This document shows, in pieces, positions 28,483 to 37,956 of a DNA stretch of 64,000 nucleotides. The stretch comes from Bacillus sp. M6-12 (GTDB taxonomy: Bacteria; Bacillota; Bacilli; Bacillales; DSM-1321). The translations under genes were made by a program, and so were the position numbers. Where the stretch lies: contig NZ_PGVF01000015.1 of NCBI RefSeq assembly GCF_002860285.1, positions 124,001 to 188,000 of the forward strand, in the 5' to 3' direction. The notes under the pieces are model-generated. The model was not told where the DNA came from. It saw nothing but the letters and a program-made list of their open reading frames with translations, and ran no database searches. How positions within the stretch are numbered: the stretch's first letter is position 1; every line of letters starts with the position of its first letter.

Positions 28483-29760
28483 TTAGATCCAGCCTCTGAA
28501 GCGGGAAGCTTCAGCCATCTTTCTGACACCTACCATATACGCGGCAAGGCGCATATCGACGCGGCGGGTTTGAGCTGTTTCATAAATATTATTGAATGAT
28601 TTTACCAATATTTTCTCCAGCTTTTCTTCAACTTCTTCCTCTGTCCAGTAGTAGCCCTGGTTGTTTTGAACCCATTCAAAGTAAGAAACTGTTACACCGC
28701 CGGAAGAAGCGAGTACATCAGGAACCAGAAGAATTCCTCGTTCCGTCAAAATTTGAGTTGCTTCAAGAGTTGTCGGGCCGTTTGCAGCCTCCACTACAAT
28801 TTTCGCCCGGATATTATGGGCATTTTCATCAGTGATCTGGTTTTCAATTGCAGCAGGGACAAGGATATCACAATCCAGCTCCAGCAGCTCTTTATTTGTA
28901 ATTGTATTTTTAAAAAGCTTTGTAACAGTTCCAAAGCTGTCCCGGCGATCAAGCAAGTAATCAATATCAAGCCCATTTGGATCGTATAGTCCGCCGTAAG
29001 CATCTGAAATACCTACAACGATAGCCCCTGCATCATGCATGAATTTCGACAGGAAGCTGCCGGCATTACCAAAGCCTTGGACAACAACGCGCGCTCCCTT
29101 TAATTCAATGCCCTTCTTCTTTGCAGCTTCATTTATGCAAATCGTTACACCCTTGGCAGTAGCAGATTCACGGCCGTGCGAACCGCCAAGCACAAGCGGC
29201 TTTCCAGTAATGAAACCTGGTGAATTGAATTCGTCAATTCGGCTGTACTCATCCATCATCCAGGCCATAATCTGGGAGTTGGTAAATACATCGGGAGCAG
29301 GAATATCTTTAGTTGGACCAACAATTTGACTGATGGCCCGTACATATCCGCGGCTTAGCTTTTCCAGTTCACGAAATGACATATTGCGCGGGTCGCAGAC
29401 AATTCCGCCTTTTCCGCCGCCATATGGCAAATCGACAATGCCGCACTTAAGGCTCATCCAAATGGAAAGCGCTTTAACTTCCCTTTCAGAAACAGCAGGA
29501 TGGAATCTGATTCCGCCCTTTGTTGGTCCGACAGCATCATTATGCTGTGCCCTGTATCCGGTAAATATTTTAACAGACCCATCATCCATACGGACAGGGA
29601 TTTTTACGGTGAGCATACGAATTGGCTCTTTCAAAAGCTCGTATACCTCTTCCGGATATCCCAGCTTTTCAAGAGCTTTATGTATAACAGTTTGAGTTGA
29701 TTTTAGTACATCATGTTTTTCTTCATTGTTAGCAGGTTCAGTACCTTTTTCGGCTACCAT
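28483..29760 (-). CDS. gudB: NAD-dependent glutamate dehydrogenase
   Basis: Deaminates glutamate to 2-oxoglutarate. The 425-residue protein has the catalytic region PYGGGKGGIVCDP and NAD-binding VQGFGNAGSF. In B. subtilis 168 gudB carries a nine-base duplication that inactivates the enzyme; here the equivalent place reads EREVKALSIWM without the duplication, so it should be active. The ATG at 29758-29760 follows AGGGGGT at six bases. A SigA-type promoter and a CcpA-type site lie upstream. Confidence 0.95.
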   Translation of the reverse strand: MVAEKGTEPANNEEKHDVLKSTQTVIHKALEKLGYPEEVYELLKEPIRMLTVKIPVRMDDGSVKIFTGYRAQHNDAVGPTKGGIRFHPAVSEREVKALSIWMSLKCGIVDLPYGGGKGGIVCDPRNMSFRELEKLSRGYVRAISQIVGPTKDIPAPDVFTNSQIMAWMMDEYSRIDEFNSPGFITGKPLVLGGSHGRESATAKGVTICINEAAKKKGIELKGARVVVQGFGNAGSFLSKFMHDAGAIVVGISDAYGGLYDPNGLDIDYLLDRRDSFGTVTKLFKNTITNKELLELDCDILVPAAIENQITDENAHNIRAKIVVEAANGPTTLEATQILTERGILLVPDVLASSGGVTVSYFEWVQNNQGYYWTEEEVEEKLEKILVKSFNNIYETAQTRRVDMRLAAYMVGVRKMAEASRFRGWI

Positions 29761-29810
29761 GTGTGTACCCCCTAAGGTCAATTAGTAAATAAGGACTTCT
29801 TCCATGACAT

Positions 29811-29839
29811 AGTATACACCTTTGGTACATTTATGCAAA
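29811..29839 (-). promoter_or_regulatory. Candidate SigA promoter of gudB
   Basis: TATACT at 29811-29816 and TTTGCA at 29834-29839 on the minus strand, 17 bases apart. The -35 is imperfect. Confidence 0.5.
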
Positions 29840-29876
29840 GCATAAAAATATATATTTTCCCTCTTTGAAACAAAAA

Positions 29877-29891
29877 ATGTAAACGCTGTCA
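29877..29891 (-). promoter_or_regulatory. Candidate CcpA site (cre) upstream of gudB
   Basis: ATGTAAACGCTGTCA fits the cre pattern WTGNAANCGNWNNCW at every fixed position. It lies about 117 bases upstream of the gudB start and about 38 bases upstream of the candidate -35. It reads on the plus strand; cre sites are near-symmetrical. Carbon control of glutamate breakdown is plausible. Confidence 0.55.
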
Positions 29892-30023
29892 TTTTTGGTC
29901 TTCTGTCCTATTATTATTCCGTTTCCCTGTTGAATGAGGGAATAAACGGAACCTGTAAAAATTCTGTGTAAATGTTGGGTTTATGATCTTTCAATTTACT
30001 AAACAAAGCCTAATAATAGATAT

Positions 30024-30605
30024 TTAACGGGAAAAGTAAGCAGTAATCATTCCAGCGGCATTTTGGTCAATGATCTGCTTACCGTATTCCTGCAGACGCG
30101 GGAGTGTAAGTGTAGAGACACTGCCATATTCAGCAGCCAGAGAAATGACTGCATCAAATACTGCATCCGGGATTTCTTCCAGAAGCAAATAATAGATATC
30201 TTCATAGCTATATAGGGAACCAGCAATAATGTTAATGTTCTTAAGGCAGTATGAAAGCTGAATTACGTCCTCCAGTATCGGGAAGGAATATAGAATGTAA
30301 GGATGCTCTCCAACCTTAACTTCAAGATCGAGATAATCATCTTCATCATTAAGGAATTGGTCCTCTTCATCCCTTGAGACAATAATAATTAAACCCTGTG
30401 CCGGAAGAGAAAAAATTTCAACACCAATTGTACCAGCTATTTCAAAACCGATTTCAGCACAGGCTTCTTCAATCATTTCATGAAAGAAACGGTGAATCTT
30501 CAGGGAATTTCCTTTTATATCCTCAGCTGTTAATCCGCGATCACTTAAATCATCGAATGTTAAAAATATTTTTATCTTATTAGTTGTCAGCCGCTCAAGT
30601 TTCAT
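30024..30605 (-). CDS. mecB: MecA-family adaptor protein (MecB/YpbH)
   Basis: Adaptor that presents substrates to the ClpC ATPase. The 193-residue protein has the N-terminal substrate-binding start MKLERLTTNKIKIFLTFDDL, an acidic linker around EEDQFLNDEDDY and the C-terminal ClpC-binding domain. I call the YpbH paralogue rather than MecA because of its position beside gudB, as in B. subtilis. The ATG at 30603-30605 is downstream of GGGGGGC. Confidence 0.88.
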   Translation of the reverse strand: MKLERLTTNKIKIFLTFDDLSDRGLTAEDIKGNSLKIHRFFHEMIEEACAEIGFEIAGTIGVEIFSLPAQGLIIIVSRDEEDQFLNDEDDYLDLEVKVGEHPYILYSFPILEDVIQLSYCLKNINIIAGSLYSYEDIYYLLLEEIPDAVFDAVISLAAEYGSVSTLTLPRLQEYGKQIIDQNAAGMITAYFSR

Positions 30606-30736
30606 AAAAAAAGCCCCCCGCGTTCCTATCTTCATACATACTATGAAGACACTGAATCAGGGTGCATATCCTTGATAATTATTGGTTTATTATACCCAAA
30701 CAATGTGGCTAAGGGGTTTTTGCTCAGTTGGAATTT

Positions 30737-31654
30737 TTACTCTGTATCCAGCATTAGAAAACGCTCAATCCATTGGTCCCATTCATGTTTAGTATTTCCA
30801 ATAAATAAATTCTGAAATTTTACTTTTTCATCTTTATTATGAGCTGTAAAGGCTAGCCCGCTCAAGCCAATTTGCAGATCAGGCCTATCACGCTTAAAAT
30901 CTTCCGCAAGTGTTAATGTTTTCTCCAAATTCGCTGGCACGGTACAGGACACAAATAAAAACCTCGGGTTTACGCTGCCGATCGCAGCTTTCAAATCAGC
31001 CTCTGTAACACTGTGCCCCAGATATACTACTTCCAATCCCTTTCGCCGAAGGAAGAAAGTTAATATGAGCAGCTCAAAATCATGCCGCTCATCCGGTCCG
31101 CACACAGCCAGCGCTTTTGGAAGAAATCCATGTGAAGGAATTGTATGCATATAATACGTTACTCTTGCCCTGATGATAGATGAGGCGAAATGTTCATGTG
31201 CCGAGGTTAGGTCCCCTGTTTCCCTCAATTGCTCTATATCTGCCATTATGGTTCGTAAAATATCCATTATCACAAGGTCGGCTGTGTATAAGGCAAATGC
31301 CTGGTTGATCAATTCATGGGATTTTGTCTCATTGAAAGCTATAAACGAATCTAGCAGCCTTGTTTTCAAAAGCTGTATTTGGTTTGTGTCTCCAGCAGCC
31401 TCTTCTCCATTTTCTGCTGCCAGCTTCCGGCCTTGCTCAAATAACGAAACAGCCTGGCTAATGGAGAAACCTTGTGAAGTTTTGGAAATTAACCATCTTA
31501 GAATTTTAACATGCTCTTCTGTATACAGCCGGTGCCCGGACTCATTTCGGACTGGCGAAATTAACTGGTAACGCCTTTCCCAGGCTCTTAACGTACCTGG
31601 CTGGATACCAAGCAGCTTTGAAATTGCTTTAATATTATATTTACCCTCTTGCAT
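30737..31654 (-). CDS. MerR-type regulator with B12-binding-like domain
   Basis: 305 residues. The N-terminal MerR helix-turn-helix (about 1-70) has TLRAWERRYQLISPVRNESGHRLY. The C-terminal half resembles the cobalamin-binding module of light sensors CarH/LitR: an EH pair at residues 154-155 and PDERHDFE, where His191 aligns with the axial His of the DxHxxG motif although the Gly is replaced by Glu. Whether it binds adenosylcobalamin or senses light is unproven. It stands alone between mecB and ypbG; the target is unknown. Confidence 0.8.
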   Translation of the reverse strand: MQEGKYNIKAISKLLGIQPGTLRAWERRYQLISPVRNESGHRLYTEEHVKILRWLISKTSQGFSISQAVSLFEQGRKLAAENGEEAAGDTNQIQLLKTRLLDSFIAFNETKSHELINQAFALYTADLVIMDILRTIMADIEQLRETGDLTSAHEHFASSIIRARVTYYMHTIPSHGFLPKALAVCGPDERHDFELLILTFFLRRKGLEVVYLGHSVTEADLKAAIGSVNPRFLFVSCTVPANLEKTLTLAEDFKRDRPDLQIGLSGLAFTAHNKDEKVKFQNLFIGNTKHEWDQWIERFLMLDTE

Positions 31655-31701
31655 GGCTGCCTCCAGAAGGATCTTTTTCTATCCTTTGATTTGCTATTTT
31701 G

Positions 31702-32484
31702 CTATTCCTTCATGAGATGGATCAGATGAGTCTCCGGCTTGGCTCCCAGCCTAAGCGGCAATAAGCTTGTGCCATAGCCATTGCTTGTAAGGATTTTGAT
31801 TCCCCGCTCTTCCTTTAATCCCCCCAATTCATAAGGTCCCCGCCCAAAAACGCGGATTTGCCCGCCGTGTGTATGGCCCGCCAATACCAGCCTGATACCA
31901 GAGCTGGCATTGATATCCTTTATAATTGCAGGGTGATGGCTTATCAGGATTTTAAAGGAATCCGCTTCTGCATCGGCCAGCGCAAGATCCAAACGTGCTT
32001 TTTTTGCTTTTAAATAATCCACGCCGAGGATGGATATTACCTCTCCTTCAGCTGATTCAAACATGACTGCAGTATTATCAAGAATCTTAACTCCGTGTTT
32101 AAGCAGCGTTGCGTCCAGCAGATGATAATCTGTTTCATAATCATTATTGCCCCATACAAAATATGCCGGTCCAATAGACTTAAGCTTCGCAATATTTTCT
32201 TCAACCTGGTCAAAGGGCACGCCGCTTTCGGTAAGATCTCCGCCAATCACAACAAGGTCGGCTTTTCCAAGAGCTTGGCTGATTATGCTATCTGATACCT
32301 TCCGTTTGTGGATATCAGAAATAAAAAATATAGAAAGCTTTCCAAAATCCTCCGGAAAATCCTTAAAATTTATATCCGTATTAATGACCCTGTTCATTCT
32401 GGCCGTTAACCACATAAAGATAAGCAAAAAAACACCAGCTATAATTAATACAGCAAATAAATACAAAATAATCAAAGAATCCAC
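31702..32484 (-). CDS. ypbG: Membrane-anchored metallophosphoesterase (YpbG)
   Basis: 260 residues with an N-terminal membrane segment (about 4-28) and a calcineurin-like phosphoesterase domain. All metal-binding motifs are seen: SDIHKRK, GGDLTE, WGNNDYE, SHHP and GHTHGGQ. Substrate not known. Position matches B. subtilis ypbG. Confidence 0.9.
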   Translation of the reverse strand: MDSLIILYLFAVLIIAGVFLLIFMWLTARMNRVINTDINFKDFPEDFGKLSIFFISDIHKRKVSDSIISQALGKADLVVIGGDLTESGVPFDQVEENIAKLKSIGPAYFVWGNNDYETDYHLLDATLLKHGVKILDNTAVMFESAEGEVISILGVDYLKAKKARLDLALADAEADSFKILISHHPAIIKDINASSGIRLVLAGHTHGGQIRVFGRGPYELGGLKEERGIKILTSNGYGTSLLPLRLGAKPETHLIHLMKE

Positions 32485-32597
32485 CCTAGTCCCTTATGTT
32501 TCTTCTGAAATCATACCATAATAAAATGCCATACATAAAGCCTTCTTAAAAAGGGAGCATTTATTTCTCTTATTTCTAAGCACCACCCTCTTCTCCT

Positions 32598-32640
32598 AAA
32601 AAAATAACCTTGCCACATAGTTCTATGGCAAGATTATTCA
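32598..32640 (-). terminator. Terminator of the CBS-domain gene
   Basis: CTTGCCA and TGGCAAG arms extended by ATAG/CTAT with a bulge, and TTATTTTTTT following on the minus strand. Confidence 0.75.
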
Positions 32641-32674
32641 TTCCCATTTACCGCTTTCTAAAAGCAGAATATGA

Positions 32675-33307
32675 TTAATCCTCAGAAACGTTAAGCACTC
32701 TAAAACCTGATGCCTCAAGCTTTGAAAGGAACTTTTCAATATTTGGCTTCTTTTCAACTTTCATAACGATCCTGCGAACCAATTTGTCTGTTTCATCAAA
32801 GGTTACAAGTGAAATGATATGTTCGTGGAACTGGTGGGCAATCTCTGCAAGCCTTGCAATCCGGCCCTCTGTCTCTACAGATGTGAATGCGATCCTTACT
32901 CCCGGCTGGTGCATTCCAAAGGCACTGGTAAATTGCTCTACCACATCGCTTCTGGTTACTGCCCCAAGAAATTTCTTTTTCTCATCTACTACTGCCATAA
33001 TCGGAAATACCTTCAAATCTACTAATGTTTTTTCAAATATCTCGTCACCCTGCAGAAATTGATCCTGATGGGTCGAAATATCTGCAGCCTTAGTCTGCTT
33101 CATAAATTCAGATTTAGGCAAGTCCGACTGAAAACAGCTTTTATATATACCGTATCTGGTAATAATACCTGCATATTCATCGCCATTTAAGATTGGCAGC
33201 CCATCCACATCTTTTTCCTGCAGTTTTTCTAAAACGGTATCCAAAGTATCATCTTGCTGAGCTACAAAGCAGGCATGCTTTGGAATCATAATGCTTTTAA
33301 TAAACAT
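32675..33307 (-). CDS. CBS-domain protein
   Basis: 210 residues: a CBS pair (about 1-140, each with a VDGLPIL- or FPIMAVV-like core) followed by a C-terminal ACT-like segment (VRIAFTSVETEGRIARLAEIAH). Such proteins often bind adenine nucleotides as energy sensors; the ligand here is unknown. The ATG at 33305-33307 (MFIKSIMIPKH) follows GGGGTGAT; the upstream frame start is rejected. Confidence 0.85.
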   Translation of the reverse strand: MFIKSIMIPKHACFVAQQDDTLDTVLEKLQEKDVDGLPILNGDEYAGIITRYGIYKSCFQSDLPKSEFMKQTKAADISTHQDQFLQGDEIFEKTLVDLKVFPIMAVVDEKKKFLGAVTRSDVVEQFTSAFGMHQPGVRIAFTSVETEGRIARLAEIAHQFHEHIISLVTFDETDKLVRRIVMKVEKKPNIEKFLSKLEASGFRVLNVSED

Positions 33308-33396
33308 GCGAATATCACCCCAATAAATATAGATATATCTATATTCCACAACTTGGGTAATTACACCTTTTTTCTATCTTTAAAAACTTTATTCTA

Positions 33397-33852
33397 TTAC
33401 TTATTTTCATGGTAAAGATTTATATCATAATTCTTTTTCATGGATTCATAAACTTTATGGCGAGTCTTCCAAGCCTGATCCCTCCATAGATCCTTGCTTC
33501 TATCGATAATTTCGCAGCGAAGAGCATGGTATTCCTTCTCCGCTTTGTCTAGCTTTTGCTTCAGCACGAGCATATAGCCATACAACCCAATGACTGCAAT
33601 TAAAAAGATAAAATGATCAAATTCATCTACAAATGCAGAAAACATCGCGAAGAAGGAGTAGGAGTACGGCTTAGCGATATAAACATAAATATAGCTCAGG
33701 AACATACCTGCCAGAGCAATTGATGCCCAAAGGCTGATAAGATGATTTCTTTTATATTTGTCAAATTTCCTCTTCCTGTCTACCACACTTTGCAGCATTT
33801 GTTTTGTTGCCTCATCGGTATGCTCGTCCAGTAATATAATGGCTGGCTCCAT
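33397..33852 (-). CDS. ypbF: YpbF family membrane protein (DUF2663)
   Basis: 151 residues with two membrane segments (about 40-60 and 75-95) and charged ends. No known function. Start MEPAIILLDEHTDE follows GGGGGTGAC. Position conserved upstream of the CBS gene and downstream of ypbE. Confidence 0.82.
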   Translation of the reverse strand: MEPAIILLDEHTDEATKQMLQSVVDRKRKFDKYKRNHLISLWASIALAGMFLSYIYVYIAKPYSYSFFAMFSAFVDEFDHFIFLIAVIGLYGYMLVLKQKLDKAEKEYHALRCEIIDRSKDLWRDQAWKTRHKVYESMKKNYDINLYHENK

Positions 33853-33927
33853 AACCGAGTCACCCCCAGTAATTGCATGTTTACTCCAAAATATATGCGA
33901 AATGTTATGGAATAGTACAACATGCTG

Positions 33928-34575
33928 CTATTGCTTAATGGGGATTTTCAGCACTTGTCCAACTTCGATTTCATTTGCCTGCAGGCTATTCCATTCCCTG
34001 ATCAGCGGTATCCCATCCTGGGACTTATAATATTTCATCGAAATCCGAAAAATTGTTTCCTGAGGCTGTACAGTATGATAAAGAACCTTATATCCCGGCG
34101 GGTCGCTTTCATTTTGCTGTTTTCCCTGTTCATCGGCAGGTTTTGCAGCCGCTGCAGGAGCAGGGGCTTTCGGTTCACCGGCCAGATCATCTTTAGCGTA
34201 TGATTCGTTTTGAATGCTTGTACTTGTTTCCGTTTCCGGGGGCGTTTCTGCCTGGGCTGGTATATGCCCTGATCCTTCACTGCTTCCGCCAATATTAATT
34301 GTTTCATATCCGCCGCTGGATTCTCCGTTTCTGCCCGCATCCTGCTTTTGGTCGAAATAGCTATACAGGCTGTATATCGTTATTGGCAGCAAGATAAAAA
34401 ATAAGGATAAAAGCTTTAGCATAGGAAACTTAATTTTCCATTTATTTTTCTTTCGCTTGTCCCTATGCACTTCACTCCTGGTTGGAAGTTTTGAAGAACG
34501 TGAGGTTCTGGAAACTTTCATTTCTGACCGAAGCCCTCCAGCCTGGTCATCCATGATTCGCCTCTCTGATTCCAT
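33928..34575 (-). CDS. ypbE: LysM-domain membrane protein YpbE
   Basis: 215 residues: basic N-terminus, one membrane segment (about 53-70), a long low-complexity linker rich in Glu, Ser, Pro and Ala, and a C-terminal LysM domain (YHTVQPQETIFRISMKYY...GQVLKIPI). The domain order suggests a type II anchor holding a peptidoglycan-binding module outside. The ATG follows GGGGAG. Part of the ypbB-recQ-ypbD-ypbE run. Confidence 0.87.
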   Translation of the reverse strand: MESERRIMDDQAGGLRSEMKVSRTSRSSKLPTRSEVHRDKRKKNKWKIKFPMLKLLSLFFILLPITIYSLYSYFDQKQDAGRNGESSGGYETINIGGSSEGSGHIPAQAETPPETETSTSIQNESYAKDDLAGEPKAPAPAAAAKPADEQGKQQNESDPPGYKVLYHTVQPQETIFRISMKYYKSQDGIPLIREWNSLQANEIEVGQVLKIPIKQ

Positions 34576-34591
34576 TTAGGCTCCCCTCTTT

Positions 34592-35194
34592 CTATTGTTG
34601 TTCAAGTTCTTTTGCTTGTTTTTCCGCCTGTTTTTTCACAATAATACCTAAGATAAAATCAATTAAAAAGTGGGCGAAAATAGTTACCAGTAAATTTTCA
34701 GTGACTTCAAATATATAACCTATAAAAAAACTTAAAACGGTGATATTTAAAAATAAAAACCAATTAAATAGATACCGGTAATGAACAGCTGCGAAAATTA
34801 TACTTGCCCACATAAGACCTGTCTGGGTCTGGATCATTCCCCTGAACAATATTTCTTCACTGAATGCTACAGCAATAGCAACTACAAAGATCATTGGGTA
34901 AGATAGTCTTCCAAAGATTCTGGCATTTACCCCTCCATCATCCTGCCACGATTCAGGAACGATTTTCATTAAAAATAAATCAAACAGGATTACTGCTATT
35001 CCCGCCCCGCCGCCGATGATAAAGATATTAATGTCATTGGGTCGAAAAAGAGCGAAAAAAGCAGAAATATCCTTAAATAAAATAATACCTAAAATAAATG
35101 AAAGAGATAAGAGAATAACCTGAGTTAACAGTAAATTTATTCTTAATTCCCTATCAGACAGGCTCCTCACCAATTCAGCATGTTTATTTCTCAT
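34592..35194 (-). CDS. ypbD: CPBP-family intramembrane metalloprotease (YpbD)
   Basis: Predicted membrane protease of the CAAX/bacteriocin-processing family. The 200-residue protein has the motifs SEEILFRG, FAAVHYRY and a later HFLID, with six or more hydrophobic segments. Its substrate is unknown. It overlaps the end of recQ by 11 bases, so it is co-transcribed. Confidence 0.88.
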   Translation of the reverse strand: MRNKHAELVRSLSDRELRINLLLTQVILLSLSFILGIILFKDISAFFALFRPNDINIFIIGGGAGIAVILFDLFLMKIVPESWQDDGGVNARIFGRLSYPMIFVVAIAVAFSEEILFRGMIQTQTGLMWASIIFAAVHYRYLFNWFLFLNITVLSFFIGYIFEVTENLLVTIFAHFLIDFILGIIVKKQAEKQAKELEQQ

Positions 35195-36701
35195 TAATTA
35201 CAGCTCTCTTTAACAATAAAATACTCTCCAATTCCTTTTTCCAGGAAAAGTTCTGTTCTACTGTGGAATTCTGCTGATTTCCAGCCGGCAGCTCTTCAAA
35301 CAGCCGGGCATTAGAAAAACCGCAATTATCACAGCAGTAAGGGATAATTGCTTTCTTTTCTTCCTGAAAATAGTTCAGGAGAAGTTTTCTTCTGCACTCA
35401 GATGATTGGAGCCATTGGAAAAAGCCGCTGAATTTCTCATGCTTGACCAGCTTCCTTTCCTGTACATATCCAATTAATTCGCCGGCCTTCTGCGCTGGAT
35501 TGCTGTCCTTAATAAAAGCCAAAATAAACCGGAGCTGTGTCTCATTGAGAGAGTACTTGGCCATTAGATCCAATTGGACAGACTGAGGAAGCTGGCTGGC
35601 ATTTAACCCTTCACTGCTAAGAAACCGGCAGGATTCCTCGATTTGAATACTCGTTGGCAGTTCCTGCTCAGCAAGCCTAATCGGCAACCCCTCATCACCT
35701 GCACTATAGAGCAGAATCGCTACGCTTTGTTTACCATCCCTTCCTGCCCGGCCTATCTCCTGTACATAAGCTTCCATGCCCATCGGCAAGTGAAAATGGA
35801 TAACAAAACGGACATCCTCTTTATTGATTCCCATACCAAAGGCTGAGGTTGCACAAATAATCCTAATCTGTCCGCAAAGGAATTGCTGCTGCATGAGCAT
35901 GCGCTGTTCCTGTTCCATTCCTCCATGATAAAAGCTGACATCTTTTATTCCCTTTTCTGTCAGCAAGGCAGCAGCTGACTCTGCCAGCTTCTTGCTTGAA
36001 AAATAAATAATGCCTGACCCTTTTATCTCTGAAGTCAATTCAATAAGCCGTTCCAGCTTATCATCATAGCTGGCTAATTTTTCAACTGTAAGGGCAATAT
36101 TTTTCCGGTCGATAGATGTAATGATTTGGGTAGGGCTGCTTAATCTGAGCTTTTCTGCGATATCCGTTCTTACCTCAACCGTTGCTGAAGCAGTTAATGC
36201 AAGCGTTAATGGATTATTAAGTTCAGCCCTTATCCCGCCTAAGTTTAAATAGTCCGGACGGAAATCATAGCCCCATTGGGAAATACAGTGGGCTTCGTCG
36301 ACAACGAACAAGCCAATATCAAGGCGTTTAAGAGTTGCCATAACGGAACTCATTCGAAGCATCTCCGGTGATAGGAATATGAATCGGTAACGTCCCAACT
36401 GATTCAGCGCAGCTTGTTTTTGCTTATGCGACAGAAAAGAATTGAGAGAGATCACTTTTTTTTCGCCTCTCATCTTCAGCTGCTCTGCCTGGTCCTGCAT
36501 TAATGAAAGGAGCGGTGAAACAATGATAATATTTTTATTTAAAATATAGGCAGGGAGCTGATAGCATAGTGATTTGCCGCTTCCTGTAGGCAGCATAGCC
36601 AATGTACTTTGACCAGCGAGCAAGGAGGCTATTACTTCCTTTTGCCCGGGTCTGAAATCCGTAAAACCAAAATATTTCTGAAGAATATTCTCCAATTTCA
36701 T
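35184..36701 (-). CDS. recQ: RecQ-type ATP-dependent DNA helicase
   Basis: 3'-5' helicase of recombination and fork repair. The 505 residues have Walker A GSGKSLCYQ, the DEAH box DEAHCISQWG, motif VI IGRAGRDG and a zinc-binding region CRRKLLLNYF...YCCDNCGF. It is short, without an HRDC domain, like B. subtilis RecS. Its start overlaps the ypbB stop (ATGA) and its end overlaps ypbD. Confidence 0.94.
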   Translation of the reverse strand: MKLENILQKYFGFTDFRPGQKEVIASLLAGQSTLAMLPTGSGKSLCYQLPAYILNKNIIIVSPLLSLMQDQAEQLKMRGEKKVISLNSFLSHKQKQAALNQLGRYRFIFLSPEMLRMSSVMATLKRLDIGLFVVDEAHCISQWGYDFRPDYLNLGGIRAELNNPLTLALTASATVEVRTDIAEKLRLSSPTQIITSIDRKNIALTVEKLASYDDKLERLIELTSEIKGSGIIYFSSKKLAESAAALLTEKGIKDVSFYHGGMEQEQRMLMQQQFLCGQIRIICATSAFGMGINKEDVRFVIHFHLPMGMEAYVQEIGRAGRDGKQSVAILLYSAGDEGLPIRLAEQELPTSIQIEESCRFLSSEGLNASQLPQSVQLDLMAKYSLNETQLRFILAFIKDSNPAQKAGELIGYVQERKLVKHEKFSGFFQWLQSSECRRKLLLNYFQEEKKAIIPYCCDNCGFSNARLFEELPAGNQQNSTVEQNFSWKKELESILLLKRAVINEK

Positions 36702-37804
36702 GCTATATCCCCCATTTTTGCCAGAACAAGCCGTATTTGAAAATAACTTGCTGTACTTTTCAAATGCTGTTTTATTTCTTTTAGCTGCTTTGTCCCAAGT
36801 TTTTCGGCGATCTTTGTGATTGCTGTCTCCAGACCTTCAGGTACATAGGGCTCAATGGAAAAATCTTTATAGCATAAAGCAATTTCAACGATATGATCTT
36901 CAATAGTGCTTATTTTCAAGCGGCGTATTTGGGCAATTTCAGAAAGCTGCCTGCCTGCTTTAATGTATTTTAATGTTACTTTTGCCGAATTAGTCAGCGG
37001 CATCTCTTCCGTTCCAGCTAGATCTCGTACCAGCGATGATACCAATGGATAACTATCCTGATTTGCTAAAACCGTTTTTATGATATAGTGCAGTGTTCCT
37101 GCAAATAAAAAACGGACGTCAGATGGCTGAATACCGAGCATCCTGCCAATTTGTTCATTTGTATAGCCAGTTCGCCGGCTTCCTGTCAGCTTCATAACAA
37201 AAATGTCACGCTCGGCCGGCTGCCTTTTCTCAAGAAGCAAGACAAGTTCCTCATAAAGCGTAACTGCAAGATCGGACCTGTCCTTATTTTCATTCTTCAG
37301 AAATACTTTAACCCATTGCTGAATATTCAAGTTCTTCTGGATCGGATAAAACGATTTAACCCCGTGAACAATATTGGAAAGCGCTTGGACTAATAGAGTG
37401 AACCGTTCCCAAAAGACTGCAGTAAAAGAGTGAAATTGCCAGCCATCCAGGTCGGCAGGAAGAGGATTTTCCAAGTAGAATTGTTCGAGGCTATCTTTCC
37501 CGCTCACCGTTGCTTGATAATGATGCTCGGCACCAAGCTTTTTGATATACCCAGCCTTCTGCAGCCCTTGTACAGCAGCTTCAACATTCATACGTGCAAC
37601 ATCAGGGAAAAGAGCGAAAAAAACAGACACGCCAAAAAGCTGGCCATCCTGAATGGTCTGTGAGGATTTCTTGCCCTTAAGCAAGTGGTAAATCCCAAAT
37701 ATTGACCGCTGGCCGTCAAACTTATCGATGCAGTGCAAAATCGCGGCCTGAAAATAGGTTGTAATCAAAATAATCACTGTCCTGATTTGGATATTATTGT
37801 TCAT
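36698..37804 (-). CDS. ypbB: Helix-turn-helix domain protein YpbB
   Basis: 368 residues. The N-terminal two-thirds has no clear catalytic motif; the C-terminus has a helix-turn-helix resembling those appended to RecQ proteins (about 285-310, GRQLSEIAQIRRLKISTIEDHI). Always found directly upstream of recQ in Bacillus, so a role with the helicase is likely but unproven. ATG follows AAGGTTC. Confidence 0.85.
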   Translation of the reverse strand: MNNNIQIRTVIILITTYFQAAILHCIDKFDGQRSIFGIYHLLKGKKSSQTIQDGQLFGVSVFFALFPDVARMNVEAAVQGLQKAGYIKKLGAEHHYQATVSGKDSLEQFYLENPLPADLDGWQFHSFTAVFWERFTLLVQALSNIVHGVKSFYPIQKNLNIQQWVKVFLKNENKDRSDLAVTLYEELVLLLEKRQPAERDIFVMKLTGSRRTGYTNEQIGRMLGIQPSDVRFLFAGTLHYIIKTVLANQDSYPLVSSLVRDLAGTEEMPLTNSAKVTLKYIKAGRQLSEIAQIRRLKISTIEDHIVEIALCYKDFSIEPYVPEGLETAITKIAEKLGTKQLKEIKQHLKSTASYFQIRLVLAKMGDIA

Positions 37805-37956
37805 AAAGAACCTTAATTCTTGCTGAATTGTGCAGCGCCGATACAGGGCACAATACTAAGAGGGAAAAAGCCTAATAATATTCTCCCGCTTTCCCTTCAA
37901 TTAGCTTCCAATTAGTCAAGTCACTTGTTCTTTTCTTTACATTCCATTGTATCAGA

